DNA from: Blattamonas nauphoetae
Taxonomy: Eukaryota > Preaxostyla > Oxymonadida
Length of the DNA: 64,000 nucleotides
Assembly (NCBI GenBank): GCA_033064195.1
Contig: JARBJD010000116.1
Span: 1 to 64,000, forward strand
Reading direction: 5' to 3'
Part shown: positions 46,585-57,388 of the stretch, one piece after another
How positions within the stretch are numbered: position 1 is the stretch's first letter
How the letters are laid out: every line of letters starts with the position of its first letter
Position numbers and translations under genes: made by a program
The notes under the pieces: model-generated
The model's database searches: none
The model's input: only the letters and a program-made list of their open reading frames with translations
Told to the model about the DNA's origin: nothing

Positions 46585-47234
46585 TTAATGAGGTGGATTA
46601 GCTCTCCTGTTGAGAAGAGTTTGGGCTTTTTTCTCGGCCTGTTCCATCCGTTGGTTCTTCTTTCCTTTCGAGGACAGTGGAGTGAGGAATGACATTTCTT
46701 GTGCGACTGCTGTGAAAGGGTCTGCCAAAATCGATGGTTCGTACGGATTGAGGCTGGAAATGGCTTTTCTTTTTTCGACTTCAGCTGCTCCTTCAAAGAC
46801 ACGTTCACAACGCGGAAGACATTTCAAGAATGTTTGTTGGTCATTGCGGAGGGCACATTTCAGAATACATTCAGTTGTATCTTCCTGGAAAGAGGGGGTC
46901 GAGTTGAAAAAAAAGGGAGGTAAACTTTGACGACATCAAGGTCAATCGGTGTTTGTGACATCTGGTCAATAGGTGTCCATTCTTTTTCGAAATTAGTGAA
47001 AGTTCTGTTGAAAACAGTCTTTGCACAGTCGAGAAGGGCCTTGGTGTCATGGGTGGGACAATTGAACATATCAGCAAAGATCTGCGCTTTTGATTTATTC
47101 TTAAACAATAGACAAATGCAATATTAACGTTACGACAAACAAACGATGACTGATTGTTCCTGTGGGTTGAAAAGAACAGTGCGAGTGAGTTCGGGTGTTT
47201 GTGCCGCCAGTAGGGCGAGAATCATGATACACAT
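46585..47234 (-). CDS. Small secreted-looking protein with twin CX3C motif, 187 residues
   Basis: Exons 47234-47145, 47099-46926 and 46884-46585 join through 45-bp and 41-bp introns (donors GTTTGT, GTTTAC); all phases are 0. The N-terminus MCIMILALLAAQTPEL looks like a short signal peptide or anchor. Then come a cysteine pair in FNCPTHDTKALLDCAKTVF and, in exon 3, CX3C-X11-CX3C (CILKC and CLPRC). The cysteine spacing suggests two helices pinned by disulfides. The same spacing marks small Tim chaperones, but the hydrophobic start and flanking sequence do not fit that family, so I do not assign it. The C-terminal 60 residues are charged. No other family recognised. Confidence 0.65.
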
Positions 47235-47635
47235 TGACAAGACCATTGGTTAGATGAGAGCAAAGATCTCCAAGTTGTGAAATATGACCCAAGTGCACGT
47301 GGTTTACAGTTGACGTGACACCATGAATGATGGTTCTACAGTGGAATTTAGAATGCCCTCAAAACTTGATCCCTTGGTGTACCTTTACCAAAGTAGCATT
47401 AATGCATATGAGGAAGTAGATTCATCGATATGGGTACTGAAAAAAGAACAGTGCGCTGTTGGAGGCTGGTAGAACACAAAGTGAAGGACAGTTGGTAACG
47501 ATCATTTTTAGTGACAACAATCGTTGATAGGTTCGTAAATACGTGGTAAATGTTGAAATTTCGTGGAGAGCTGTCTCCAGAAAATATCTATGGGGCAAAA
47601 ATTCCGCAGTCTCTCTGAGACAGTATTCACTTCAA
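47235..47635. promoter_or_regulatory. Divergent spacer, 401 bp
   Basis: Between the starts of the twin-CX3C gene and the poly(A) polymerase gene. It probably contains both promoters. An open stretch runs upstream of the latter from 47543 but has no ATG. A short unspliced 5-prime exon cannot be excluded. Confidence 0.35.
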
Positions 47636-50600
47636 ATGTCCCTTCCTCCCTCGGACAAAGACGAGGCCCAGGCTAACGATGAAGAGGGAGATAGTCCCCT
47701 TCATACACAGCTACCGTACCACCCTCTCATGTCATCTGAACCGCATCCGACTCAACCCATCATCCCACTCCCACACACACATCAACCTCAACTATTAATT
47801 GAACCACCACCGATTGGACTGCCATCACAACCAACAAATCTCCAACAGAACACACATACATCGAATCAACCTTCATTTTCCGCCAAGTCAGTTCATCATA
47901 ATTGGTTCGTTCCTCAAATGAACCAAGGAAACCGAAATCGTCCTGGACCATCTCCATCTGCAATTGAAAGTTCAACCGACAAACAATTCCATCCTCATCA
48001 CACCTCGCAAAGTGTAACCCCAAACCTTAGCGATCAACCACGAAACCCTCCTAAAACCATTGTCTCATCGTCCGAATTAAATGCGGTTATATCCGGGATG
48101 CCATCACCACTTCAGGAACGGGATAAGGAACGCACGTACTTCACCACCGACTTCTATCCTTTCCCTCTCAAGGTTCCCCTCTCAATGATCTTCCTAATAA
48201 ACAATAACTTTTTCCCACACTTCGTCCAAGCACGGCCCACCTTCGAGGTTCCATATGAACGAACCAAGGATAAGGATGACATGGAACTCTTCCCCTTGGA
48301 GAATCAAATGGACCGTGTGCCGTGGCTGAAGACTCCGAACGGTGTGTATGACTATGTTGACCCATACTTTGAACCGCACATCCACCATGAGAATGAATTG
48401 TGGAAGGCCATTTATACGTCAGTGGGGTGGATGATGACAGAGGAGGAAGAAAGGATGCGGCAAATCCTCCAAAACCACACTCAAAAGGCTCGAGCTGGAC
48501 AAAGTGGAAAAGATAGCCAGCGAAAAGCGGCTCAGATCAATTCGTTGAAACAGCAGGTTCCTCCTGGGTTCGAGTACAACGAACACCACATCCAACTCCT
48601 CAGAGAAGTCGCATCTATCCCCCAGTCACGCATCTCCCTCCTCACCAATGAAATCCGCAACTATGCGAGCTTCATTCTTCTCACCAAAGCAGAATACCTC
48701 GCCCGTTTCACTCTTATCGAACGAATCACGGAATCTGTTAATTTCCTCGATTCTTCCCTTCTTGTGTATGTCTATGGCTCGTTTTCGTCCTACACATCCC
48801 TCCCTCAAAGTGATGTTGACTTAACAATTATTACTTTGGAACAATACAAGTATATCCGGCGAATCCAACGGGCCATCCGATCTTTATTTGAAGCATGGTA
48901 TGGAAACCCTCAGGACAAGAATGACCTCGGCCGACAGCAAGGATATCTCTCGACTGCGATGGATTATTATCATTCCGACGCAGTTCGGAAGACTATACAG
49001 GGTCTGATCCATCTCGACAACCAGGATGCCAAAATATGCCGGATCTGCTACGGGCCGCTTTTTACAGCTCACTGTCGATGCGATCCGGATGTAGCAATAG
49101 CTATCGAGATGAATGCGGAGGGAGAAAGCGGTGCATGGATGGAAACACCCGACGAATCAAACAGACTCAAATTCTGCTCCGAAACGGGCGTGGTGAACAT
49201 GAAACAGCTTCTCTCGATCCAACTTTCGCCTCGCCTCCAACACCGCCTCGATTTCTCCGCTCCTCTGATCTGCTCGCGGAGTGTCAACCGATACCCAAAT
49301 CAGCTCATCTCGAGCACGATCTCTGAGATCTACCGCCTTCGCAACGTTCAGCGGGTGAAAGAGAAGGACCTTCTCGAAAAGTACCTCTACATGACACCAG
49401 CTGAACAGGAGGATCGGAGGAGGTCGTACCACCTGCGGAAGGAGAGAGAGGCAGCGAGCAAGCAGGCACAGCAGGACGCTCAGAATCAGATGCAACAGAC
49501 ACTCGCCCAACCACAGGCACAACAACCGACACAGCCACCGAATCAGCAATCCCCTCAACAACAGCCTCAGCAGCAATCACCCCAACAGCCACCACCGACG
49601 TCCCCACTCGACTTCCCGCACGTTCAGAAGCAGTTCCATCCGTCTCCCTCGTTCGTGGAGGAACTGAAGACGCGCCAGTTCGCCCTTCCTCCTTACCCAA
49701 AGAACGACGGCTCAGACTTCCTGTTCCAGCTGCGAGAGCATCTGGACGAGCAGGACGTTGTGACGAAGGCAGAGCTCATCACTGGCGCTCGTGTTCGCAT
49801 CATCAAAATCACAGACGAGAGGACAGGCGTGCAGTGTGATGTTGGGTTTGGATCGCTCAGCGGAATCATCAACACAGACTTCCTGCGCTGCCTTCTCGTC
49901 GTCTACCCGCAGGCCAGCGAGCTCGTCCTCCTTCTGAAAGCGTTCATCGCTCGGGTGCATCTGAACGAGCCGTACACAGGTGGACTTGGTGGGTACGCCC
50001 TCTCTCTGATGGTTGTGTCCCATCTGCAGCAGTTTTCCCGCAACTTCGGGCGGAGATTCGAGAAGGAGCAGGCAGGCCAGCTGTTGATCACGTTCTTCCT
50101 TCTCTACGGCGAGATGGACGAACTCCCCACTCCGCCCAACAACGAGCCCAAGTTCTCGTTCAACCGATTCGGCCTGTCTGTTCGAGGACAAGGTTCATAC
50201 TTCGACGTCGACGAGCTGCGAAGGACAAAGCCAGACATGTTCGCGCAGGGACCAGAACTCATACCCATCTTCATCGAAGACCCGCTCGACCCGACGAACA
50301 ACACAGCGCGCACGTGCTTCAAGTACGCTCGCATCCAGCAGCACTTCAGGGAGGCCTACCAACAGCTCATGCTGCCTCTGGCGAAGCCCATCTCGCAACA
50401 TTGCTTTGAGCGGATCAGAGAGAACAGGATTCCGCTGTATCACGAAAGCGTGAGGGCGTACGGGACGCAGATGAGGCAGAAGAAGCAGGCGGAGAAGGAG
50501 AGGAGGCGGAGGGAAGAGATGGAGGAGGAGCGGAGGAAGGAGGAAGAGAGGCAGGAAGAGGAAAGGCGACAGCTCGAAGAACAGAAAAGGAAGGAAGAGG

Positions 50601-52750
50601 AGGAGACGAAGGATCAGGGCATCATTTTGGGGGACAGCTCAGACAACGTCGACTCGTCGCCCACAAACACACAGTCAGCCGAATCCGAGCGGAAGGCAAG
50701 CGCGACGGAGACAGGACAGGAAGAAGGGACAGACGAGAAAAGCAACCCAGCGACATCCCCTCATCCAGAATCACAGCACCAGACAAGCTCACAGTCCACA
50801 CTTTCAGTGGAAGTACCACAGGATGACACACACAGTCAGGTCATCGCAAACACAGACAAACCGAGCAATCCCGAACACCCATCTGCTCCAACAGCTGTTC
50901 ACGCCACCCCAACGCCATTCACCCCCTCCACACACTCCTCCATCCCCAACTCCTACACCCTCTTCGTCCCTTCGCAGTCCCGCAGCCTGACCTCGCCGGT
51001 GACGAAGGACAGCGCGGAACTGGCCATCCCAACCATCCTCGGCCGCATCATCCAGTTCGACTCAGACGCCCTCACCGCTCGGCGGAGCACGGCGGATTTT
51101 TTGAATCGGTCGCCGTTCTTCAACGATCCCGTCACGCAACTCAAACAGGCGAGGCCAGTCGTGCCCACACAGCACCCGCACCGCATCGCTCTCCAGGATA
51201 CCTTCGCGAGGCGAGTGGAGATGATCCAACACATCAACAGAGAGTCCATCGCAATTGCCAACGCAGACACGTCGCCTCTTCCAGATCCACAGCACCAGAC
51301 CAGCCCACAGCCAATGGGATCAGTGGAAGGGTCATCCGAATACCAATTTGGACAGCCCTACGCCAACACAGATCGGACGATCATCCTCGACCATCCCTCC
51401 AACTCCACAGTTCTCCACGCCACTCCTCCCTCGCCCTTCCCCGCCCCTCCCAACAAACTGCAGCCACAGTCGCTCATCGACTCGGGCATGCTCAAACAGG
51501 AACCAGGCATCAAGAATCGCTACCCGTTCGACCACCAGCCTCGCCAGTACCAAGCCAACACGGGGCAGATGTTCACGTCGCGGCAGGTGCAGTCGGGGAG
51601 AGGGCAGGCAGACATCCACGGGAAGGGCAAGAGCGACAACCTCACTGTGCACCTCCCACCGCAGTTCCCTCCCTCGCCCAGCATCACCACGGCAGGGCAG
51701 GCAGCCATCACAATCCCCACCAACACCCAGTTCATCCTGCAGAAGCAGAACAAACCGTCGAACAGCGCGCACACATCACCGAGCACTGCTGGACAGATCC
51801 AGCTGATCACACAATCACCGTCACAAAAGCAGCAGCTCACATTCGTCGCAGCTAACGCCCCCGACCGCCCGCTGTCTGCCGGAATCAACGTCATCCTCCC
51901 AGGCTCCACACACTCCAGCCCCTCGTTCTCCATCACATCACCCTCAAAGTCGGATGTCATCACCTTCCAAGCTCGCGACCATCCGCCGTCGACCTTCACT
52001 CGCTATCCGCCAGACCAGCCCATCCCCACCACTCCGCAATCGGGGCAGGCGCCTGTCATCCTCACCACACAACCACATCTTCAGTTTGGGCCATCCCAAC
52101 TCCCGCCCGGCCTCACCCCTTCCTCGTACATCCAATCCCCTTCCACAATGAGCGACACGTCGCTGTACAGTGAGGACGCTGGAATGGACAACAGACATCT
52201 GCTCCGCGTGAAGCCTCCGTTTGGCCAGTCGCCGAATCAGGGCAAGCCGCAGCGTGCCCACAATGCTCGCCCGGGAATGGCGGTTGGTGGGCTGACACTC
52301 GTCCAGGACCTGCTGAAGAGCTCGAAGCAGACTGTGATTGGGCAGGACCCGATCGACGCACCGATCCTCGGAGGCCAACACCCAATCCCCATCCAGAACA
52401 CACTCGGCTCCAACCCACACAACACAAACCCACACCCTCTCCTCCAAACTCCTCCCTATCAGCAGAAGAACATCAGCACATCCTCCCAGCACTACCAGCC
52501 AAGCCCCCCTCCACCCAACATGCTCCCCATGAACGACTCGTCCCTGCTCTCCGAGATCCCGTATCTTCCGCAGGACATGGGCAGACAGGGACACCAGTCG
52601 CACGGAAGAGACGACACACGAAGATACCGCGGTGGACGAAAGAACTACGATCGGAACACCGGCACGGATCAATACGGGTACGATGGGCAGGGGCAGTCTC
52701 ATCCGTACTCTCGAAACAAGCAGCGCGGCAAAAAGAACAGACTGAACTGA
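47636..52750 (+). CDS. TRF4/PAPD5-type non-canonical poly(A) polymerase, very large
   Basis: Adds nucleotides to RNA 3-prime ends; TRF4 relatives tag nuclear RNAs for decay. The ATG at 47636 is the first in the frame, giving 1,704 residues. The nucleotidyltransferase signature GSFSSYTSLPQSDVDLTI is near residues 381-398 (helical GS plus DxD), and the third aspartate is in GVQCDVGFG near 731. The central/PAP-associated part has TGGLGGYALSLMVVSHLQ (near 781) and LLITFFLLYG. Usually about 60 residues separate the DxD from the third Asp; here there are about 330, including a Cys pair region (CRICYGPLFTAHCRC) and a Gln/Pro-rich run. An acidic coiled coil (EERQEEERRQLEEQKRK) and a 700-residue Pro/Ser/Thr/Gln-rich tail follow, ending in an Arg/Gly/Tyr-rich RNA-binding-like stretch. 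Family confidence is high; TRF4 versus other tailing enzymes is moderate. Confidence 0.85.
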   Translation: MSLPPSDKDEAQANDEEGDSPLHTQLPYHPLMSSEPHPTQPIIPLPHTHQPQLLIEPPPIGLPSQPTNLQQNTHTSNQPSFSAKSVHHNWFVPQMNQGNRNRPGPSPSAIESSTDKQFHPHHTSQSVTPNLSDQPRNPPKTIVSSSELNAVISGMPSPLQERDKERTYFTTDFYPFPLKVPLSMIFLINNNFFPHFVQARPTFEVPYERTKDKDDMELFPLENQMDRVPWLKTPNGVYDYVDPYFEPHIHHENELWKAIYTSVGWMMTEEEERMRQILQNHTQKARAGQSGKDSQRKAAQINSLKQQVPPGFEYNEHHIQLLREVASIPQSRISLLTNEIRNYASFILLTKAEYLARFTLIERITESVNFLDSSLLVYVYGSFSSYTSLPQSDVDLTIITLEQYKYIRRIQRAIRSLFEAWYGNPQDKNDLGRQQGYLSTAMDYYHSDAVRKTIQGLIHLDNQDAKICRICYGPLFTAHCRCDPDVAIAIEMNAEGESGAWMETPDESNRLKFCSETGVVNMKQLLSIQLSPRLQHRLDFSAPLICSRSVNRYPNQLISSTISEIYRLRNVQRVKEKDLLEKYLYMTPAEQEDRRRSYHLRKEREAASKQAQQDAQNQMQQTLAQPQAQQPTQPPNQQSPQQQPQQQSPQQPPPTSPLDFPHVQKQFHPSPSFVEELKTRQFALPPYPKNDGSDFLFQLREHLDEQDVVTKAELITGARVRIIKITDERTGVQCDVGFGSLSGIINTDFLRCLLVVYPQASELVLLLKAFIARVHLNEPYTGGLGGYALSLMVVSHLQQFSRNFGRRFEKEQAGQLLITFFLLYGEMDELPTPPNNEPKFSFNRFGLSVRGQGSYFDVDELRRTKPDMFAQGPELIPIFIEDPLDPTNNTARTCFKYARIQQHFREAYQQLMLPLAKPISQHCFERIRENRIPLYHESVRAYGTQMRQKKQAEKERRRREEMEEERRKEEERQEEERRQLEEQKRKEEEETKDQGIILGDSSDNVDSSPTNTQSAESERKASATETGQEEGTDEKSNPATSPHPESQHQTSSQSTLSVEVPQDDTHSQVIANTDKPSNPEHPSAPTAVHATPTPFTPSTHSSIPNSYTLFVPSQSRSLTSPVTKDSAELAIPTILGRIIQFDSDALTARRSTADFLNRSPFFNDPVTQLKQARPVVPTQHPHRIALQDTFARRVEMIQHINRESIAIANADTSPLPDPQHQTSPQPMGSVEGSSEYQFGQPYANTDRTIILDHPSNSTVLHATPPSPFPAPPNKLQPQSLIDSGMLKQEPGIKNRYPFDHQPRQYQANTGQMFTSRQVQSGRGQADIHGKGKSDNLTVHLPPQFPPSPSITTAGQAAITIPTNTQFILQKQNKPSNSAHTSPSTAGQIQLITQSPSQKQQLTFVAANAPDRPLSAGINVILPGSTHSSPSFSITSPSKSDVITFQARDHPPSTFTRYPPDQPIPTTPQSGQAPVILTTQPHLQFGPSQLPPGLTPSSYIQSPSTMSDTSLYSEDAGMDNRHLLRVKPPFGQSPNQGKPQRAHNARPGMAVGGLTLVQDLLKSSKQTVIGQDPIDAPILGGQHPIPIQNTLGSNPHNTNPHPLLQTPPYQQKNISTSSQHYQPSPPPPNMLPMNDSSLLSEIPYLPQDMGRQGHQSHGRDDTRRYRGGRKNYDRNTGTDQYGYDGQGQSHPYSRNKQRGKKNRLN

Positions 52751-52910
52751 AGAACGTCCTCGCCCCGTCGCTCCTGGTCTTAATTCGTCTTTTTTTGTGT
52801 TTCTCATTTCAAATACCGATCTATTGAATTCATTTTTATCATTATATTTGGATTTTGCGATGACATAAGATGTGGCTGCAACGATCGGACCCACTGCCTC
52901 CACTCAGGCA

Positions 52911-55900
52911 ATGGCCGATGATGTGAGGGATTCAATGAGAAATGAGGCTTTTGATTTATGCAGTTCTATTATCAATAATCTTGGTGCCGACTACAGGTTC
53001 CGTTCCTATTCGATTTCCCGTCACACGCCATTCCACAACCTTTTGTCTCTTATTCACATCATCACAGGTTGGTACGGCAAGCAGTCCAAGGTCTTGTGTT
53101 CTTATCTGGCACAACACCTTATATTACGTGTGCAAAAGTGGTGAAACTTCTTCTTTTCGTGATTCAAGGTGACGAGAACTTTCGTTCTCATCCCCGTCGT
53201 TACGCGATCAGAAGCCTGTCTGTTCTCACTTATAATAATCCGAGTCTTGTTGAGCCCACTCTCAAACTTCTATTTCACGTTTGTTCCATTGCTTATTTAT
53301 CTCACCACCAAGATCACGGATCGAGCGCATGAGACCAGCCAATATGTTCGCAAGGCCTCATTTTGTGGACTCAGTCGAATTGGACGAAGGTATCCAAAAT
53401 ATATTGCGCAAATTGAACCTGTATTCGAACGATTTTACCAGGCATGTCAACTTTTCACAATCATCCCTTCAGAACCATTCAACCAAGAAAAGCAACATCT
53501 GGGCGATTCTAATCGGTGCGGGAAGAATGGCTCAAGCTGATACCAACGTTCGCCTGCGATGGTTTCCGCGCTGGCTCGAAGCCTGTCGCAGTCGACATTA
53601 TCGGACTCGCTGGGCCGGAATAAAGGGACTTGGACACAGCAGCTGCAGCATCGGAGATATTATGAATGATGCCCTCGTTGAAGAGCACTGCTTAGTTGCG
53701 TCAATGAATATTCTGAAAGATGGAGGAGAGGACTGGTGGAGGGTGTATATGGAGCGGAAACGGCTTCGAAGATGGCAGGAAGACCAGCTGAATCATCCAA
53801 GATTCGATCATCAACATCCCCCACTTGATATTGTCGGCGAAAAACGAATGAAAACTGATATTGATCCCCCACCGATTCCGACGTCCAAACCAGCCCGTCC
53901 CATGAACTTTCTGCCCTCTCTCCCCACCTTCATCTCTCAGCCAAAGATCGAACCTCCCAAAACAGAACCCACTTCCGCCTTATCTGACGATGTGGACGAT
54001 TATTGGATGAAAATGCTTGTCTCGGACGACCTCGCCGATGGACTCGTCGCCCTTCCTCCGCCTGTCCCGCACAGACCCCCCACACCACCCTCCCGTCCAC
54101 CCCAACACACCGCTGCAACGTCTCCAGTGCCACTGATGAAGGATGAAGAGACGAGTGTGGGTGTGGAAGGAGGGAGGGACATCGACTCTAACACAGCCAC
54201 TTCGAAAGACTCGTCGAACCTGTTTCCTGACGAACTTGTGAAACTGTCTGCGTTCATCGATTCTCTTCCGACTGACCCCTCGCCGCCTCCTTCCTCCTCT
54301 CCCCTCCCACACTTCCCTCTCACCCTTCTCTCTCCTCATCCATCCAACTCCATCACGTCTTTCCCACAAACCGAGTTTGTTGATCTGGAAGTTGAAGGGA
54401 AGCCGTATGAAGGAGAGATGGAAGAACACCCAAGACTGACACTATCGCCTGTCACAATTGAATACTCGTCGTCGATCCAACAGCCGACGCAGAAGGCAGA
54501 CACGAACGAGAGCGAATCGTCGAAAAGCGAATCGGAGCCTGACCTCCTTCCACTCGACACGAGTCCGATGAAAGACGAGGGAGACGGAAGGGAGGATGGG
54601 GAAGTGGAGGACACATCGTCAACAACTCTTGCTTCTGCCCCACTCCCACCACCACCGACAAAAGCGAGGAACTTTAACATCTTGCCAGCTTTGCCTGTGT
54701 TTGTGAATGGTCTGCCGACTCCGAAGGATCTGAAGGAAGACACACCAACACAGCACACTTCAGCTGTCTCTCCAACTGCGTCACCAACAACGCAAACACA
54801 GCACAACATGCCCACACCCGACGAGGGACACAAACACACATCACCCGAACCGTCCCTCCCACAACCACTCACTCCCCCACCCTCCCTCTCGCCCACCCAA
54901 CACCAGCCCAACATCACAGACTCTCCAACACACCACGCCCCAACCAGAAATCCCGCGTCCCGCTCTTCGTTCCAATCCTCTCGCGACCATCCCCTCCCCC
55001 GCTCTCGCCACTACCCGCCCTTTCCTCACGTCACCAGCCAGAATCTCTTCCCACTCAACATCAACAACCATCGTCGCATGTCCGAATTGCTCATGTTCGA
55101 TGCAGACCTTCTCCCAGATTCGTACGAGGCGAACGTGTCGCTGAGCAGAATCAGACGGTTCTCGTCTGAGTTTGGGCATTTGTGGGGAAGGGACAAGACG
55201 TACCTCGTTCAGTACGGGGCAGCACAGGCACTCAGCCTCCTCCTCCGCTCCAACCCCGACCGCTGGTGGCCGAGGCTGACGGAAGTGTTTGCGTTCTTCA
55301 TCGCCGACAAGAACGTGGCAGCGATGGTGAAAGTGAGTGTGATCCTGTGCTACGGGAAGCTCTCGTTCTACCTCGACAAGGACAATCCGTACCTCCAGCC
55401 CATCCACAAGCTCCTCGTCGAACTGTCCCAATCTCGTGACACTGTCATCTCCGAGCCAGCTTCATACGCTCTCGTGTACTTCGCGCTTTCTCACAAATAC
55501 ACTTATTCGTCCACATTTGCGCTGTATGGGAAACAGTTCGCTGCCCCCCTCAGAGACACACCCGAGAACGTCCTCTCACTCCATCTGAAGAGTTGGTGCA
55601 AACTGATTTCGGGCTCACATCGACCTGTTCTGAACGTGTGTGCGAGTGTGCAGTGCATCAACAAGACAGGACTGTGCCTCATCCCACATCCAGGCGAGAG
55701 GGTGGGGCGGAAGGAGTTGGAGTGGAGGCAGAAGTCTGATTGCGAAGACGACGACAAAGCGAAAAAGCCGCCTCTGCTCTCCCAGCCCTACCCAACGACC
55801 ACCCCGCCTCCCCCGCTCTATCAGCAAGCACCTCGCCCCCAGCAACACTACCAAACGTACCCTCAGCCTCAATACCCTCCCGCTCACCCACAACAATTAT

Positions 55901-56160
55901 ATGGGCAGCGTCCCGATCAATTTCGAGTCAGCGTCCCCACACAACAGCCTTACCCGAATTACCAGCCGCCACAGCAGTACGTGCCGCAGCAGAACTATCC
56001 CCCACAATACCAGCAGCACTTTCCACCGCAGTACAATCAACAGCAGCCATCTTACACGAGGAATCCTCATTTCAGAGCACAATCGTTCCAACCTCAATAC
56101 TATCCACCTCCGCAATATCAAAATCCCAACCAACGTCATGATTATAATGGATATTATTAA
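52911..56160 (+). CDS. ARM/HEAT-repeat protein with Pro/Gln/Tyr-rich tail
   Basis: Exons 52911-52996, 53068-53278, 53313-53441 and 53473-56160 total 1,038 codons. The first two introns (71 and 34 bp) are GT-AG; the third (31 bp, 53442-53472) would need a GC donor (CAG|GCATGT), or the sequence has an error there. Helical repeats occupy the first 200 residues (YRLVRQAVQGLVFLSG, AKVVKLLLFVIQGDENFR, YVRKASFCGLSRIGRRYPK) and return near residues 640-810 (LVQYGAAQALSLLLRSNPD, MVKVSVILCYGKLSFYL). Between them lies a Pro/Ser/Thr-rich linker. The last 130 residues are Pro/Gln/Tyr repeats (QYVPQQNYPPQYQQHFPPQ). No exact family; it is probably a nuclear or RNA-related scaffold, judging only by build. 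The start at 52911 is the first ATG in frame. Confidence 0.75.
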
Positions 56161-56338
56161 TTTTCGGATATTTCATTTCTTGCAAGTTCTTTTTTCTTTT
56201 TTTGTCAGATCAACCCATCAGTCGAATCAACTCGCTCTCCAACCCATTCATCGCTTCCAATTTTGTTTTTAAGACTCCCATCTTTCTCTCATCTGCGTCT
56301 CTCATTTCACCTCACTCTGACCAATCCTTCCTTCATCT

Positions 56339-57229
56339 ATGTCGCGAATCCCAATCAAGTCATTCAAGCCAAAAAAGCCGGTGACAGACTGGGATTCTGA
56401 AGAAGGGCAACGAAAACTCGCAGAAATGCGGGCAGCTCTCAGGAAGAATATCCCAGTCTCCAAGCCCAAAGCCCGAAAACCAGCTGTGACCAAAAATGGA
56501 GTAACGAAGGTGGAAATCAAACGAAACACCCAACCCATGAAGCATTACGAACAAGAATCTCTCGATTCTTATGTCAAACTTCTCGCTAAGCCTGCCCTCC
56601 CCCCTTCGTCCAAAAAGCCATCGCAAGGCCCCAAAGTCAGCACGAGTCAACTGTACGATTTGGACTCTCTCCTCGCTGCGAATAGCCGAACAGAAAAAGC
56701 TAAAGCTGCACCACGAGAGCCTGTGCAGCCTCCAAAGAAACATGGGTTTGTCCGTCCTGATGTCCGCCTCTCCAATCAACAGAAAGAACGATTCCGGGAC
56801 ACCATGAAGAAATCTAAGCCAGCCCTGCCAGATTCGATAACGAGAGTCCCGCGCAGCCAGGATCTCTTTGGGACTGCGCCGTCCTCAACCATCCTCACCA
56901 CCACCCCTCTACGCCCCCCACAAGCCCATCCGAAGCCCGTTCATCGCCGCCCAATCGAGGAAAGCGAAGAAGACTCCAATTTCGATGATGTGGACGACGA
57001 TTCGATGGACGATTTCATCGACGACAGGCATTACAGAGCCACCCCTCCCGTCCGCCAGCCGAGCCCAACACTCTCCGATGCGACGCTGCGAGCGATCTTT
57101 ATTCCAAAACGAACCTACATCGATGATGGGGAAGCTGCTGTCTCGAGTGGAAGACAGATTATGTCGGAGGAAAGAATGAGCTCGATTCTCTCGCGAAGGG
57201 AAGAGACGATGGACAGGCTGAATCACTAA
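56339..57229 (+). CDS. SPT2-like chromatin protein
   Basis: Single exon, 296 residues, starting at the first ATG. Basic and low-complexity through most of its length (FKPKKPVTDW, SKPKARKPAVTKNG), with a C-terminal block typical of SPT2: an acidic run then DDSMDDFIDD, followed by ATLRAIFIPKRTYIDDG and a closing charged helix ending REETMDRLNH. SPT2 proteins bind H3-H4 histones and act in transcription elongation and nucleosome reassembly, in the nucleus. The match rests on the C-terminal pattern only; the N-terminus cannot be tested by eye. It follows the ARM/HEAT gene on the same strand by 178 bp and converges on the next gene. Confidence 0.65.
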   Translation: MSRIPIKSFKPKKPVTDWDSEEGQRKLAEMRAALRKNIPVSKPKARKPAVTKNGVTKVEIKRNTQPMKHYEQESLDSYVKLLAKPALPPSSKKPSQGPKVSTSQLYDLDSLLAANSRTEKAKAAPREPVQPPKKHGFVRPDVRLSNQQKERFRDTMKKSKPALPDSITRVPRSQDLFGTAPSSTILTTTPLRPPQAHPKPVHRRPIEESEEDSNFDDVDDDSMDDFIDDRHYRATPPVRQPSPTLSDATLRAIFIPKRTYIDDGEAAVSSGRQIMSEERMSSILSRREETMDRLNH

Positions 57230-57388
57230 TCTCGTTAACGTTGGAATTACTTTCTGAACACTTCACTGATTTAGAGTACGAGTCAAGTATGAAATGGTCT
57301 GAGCAAGAAGATGCTGGTGAGCTTTTTACACAATGAAACCAAAAGAAATGCGAGTACGACTTCGAATGTCGGGTAAACAAGAGAAGTT

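Noticed and set aside
46585-47234. Calling the twin CX3C gene a small Tim chaperone
   Set aside because: Only the cysteine spacing agrees; the leader, the length and the extra cysteine pair do not.
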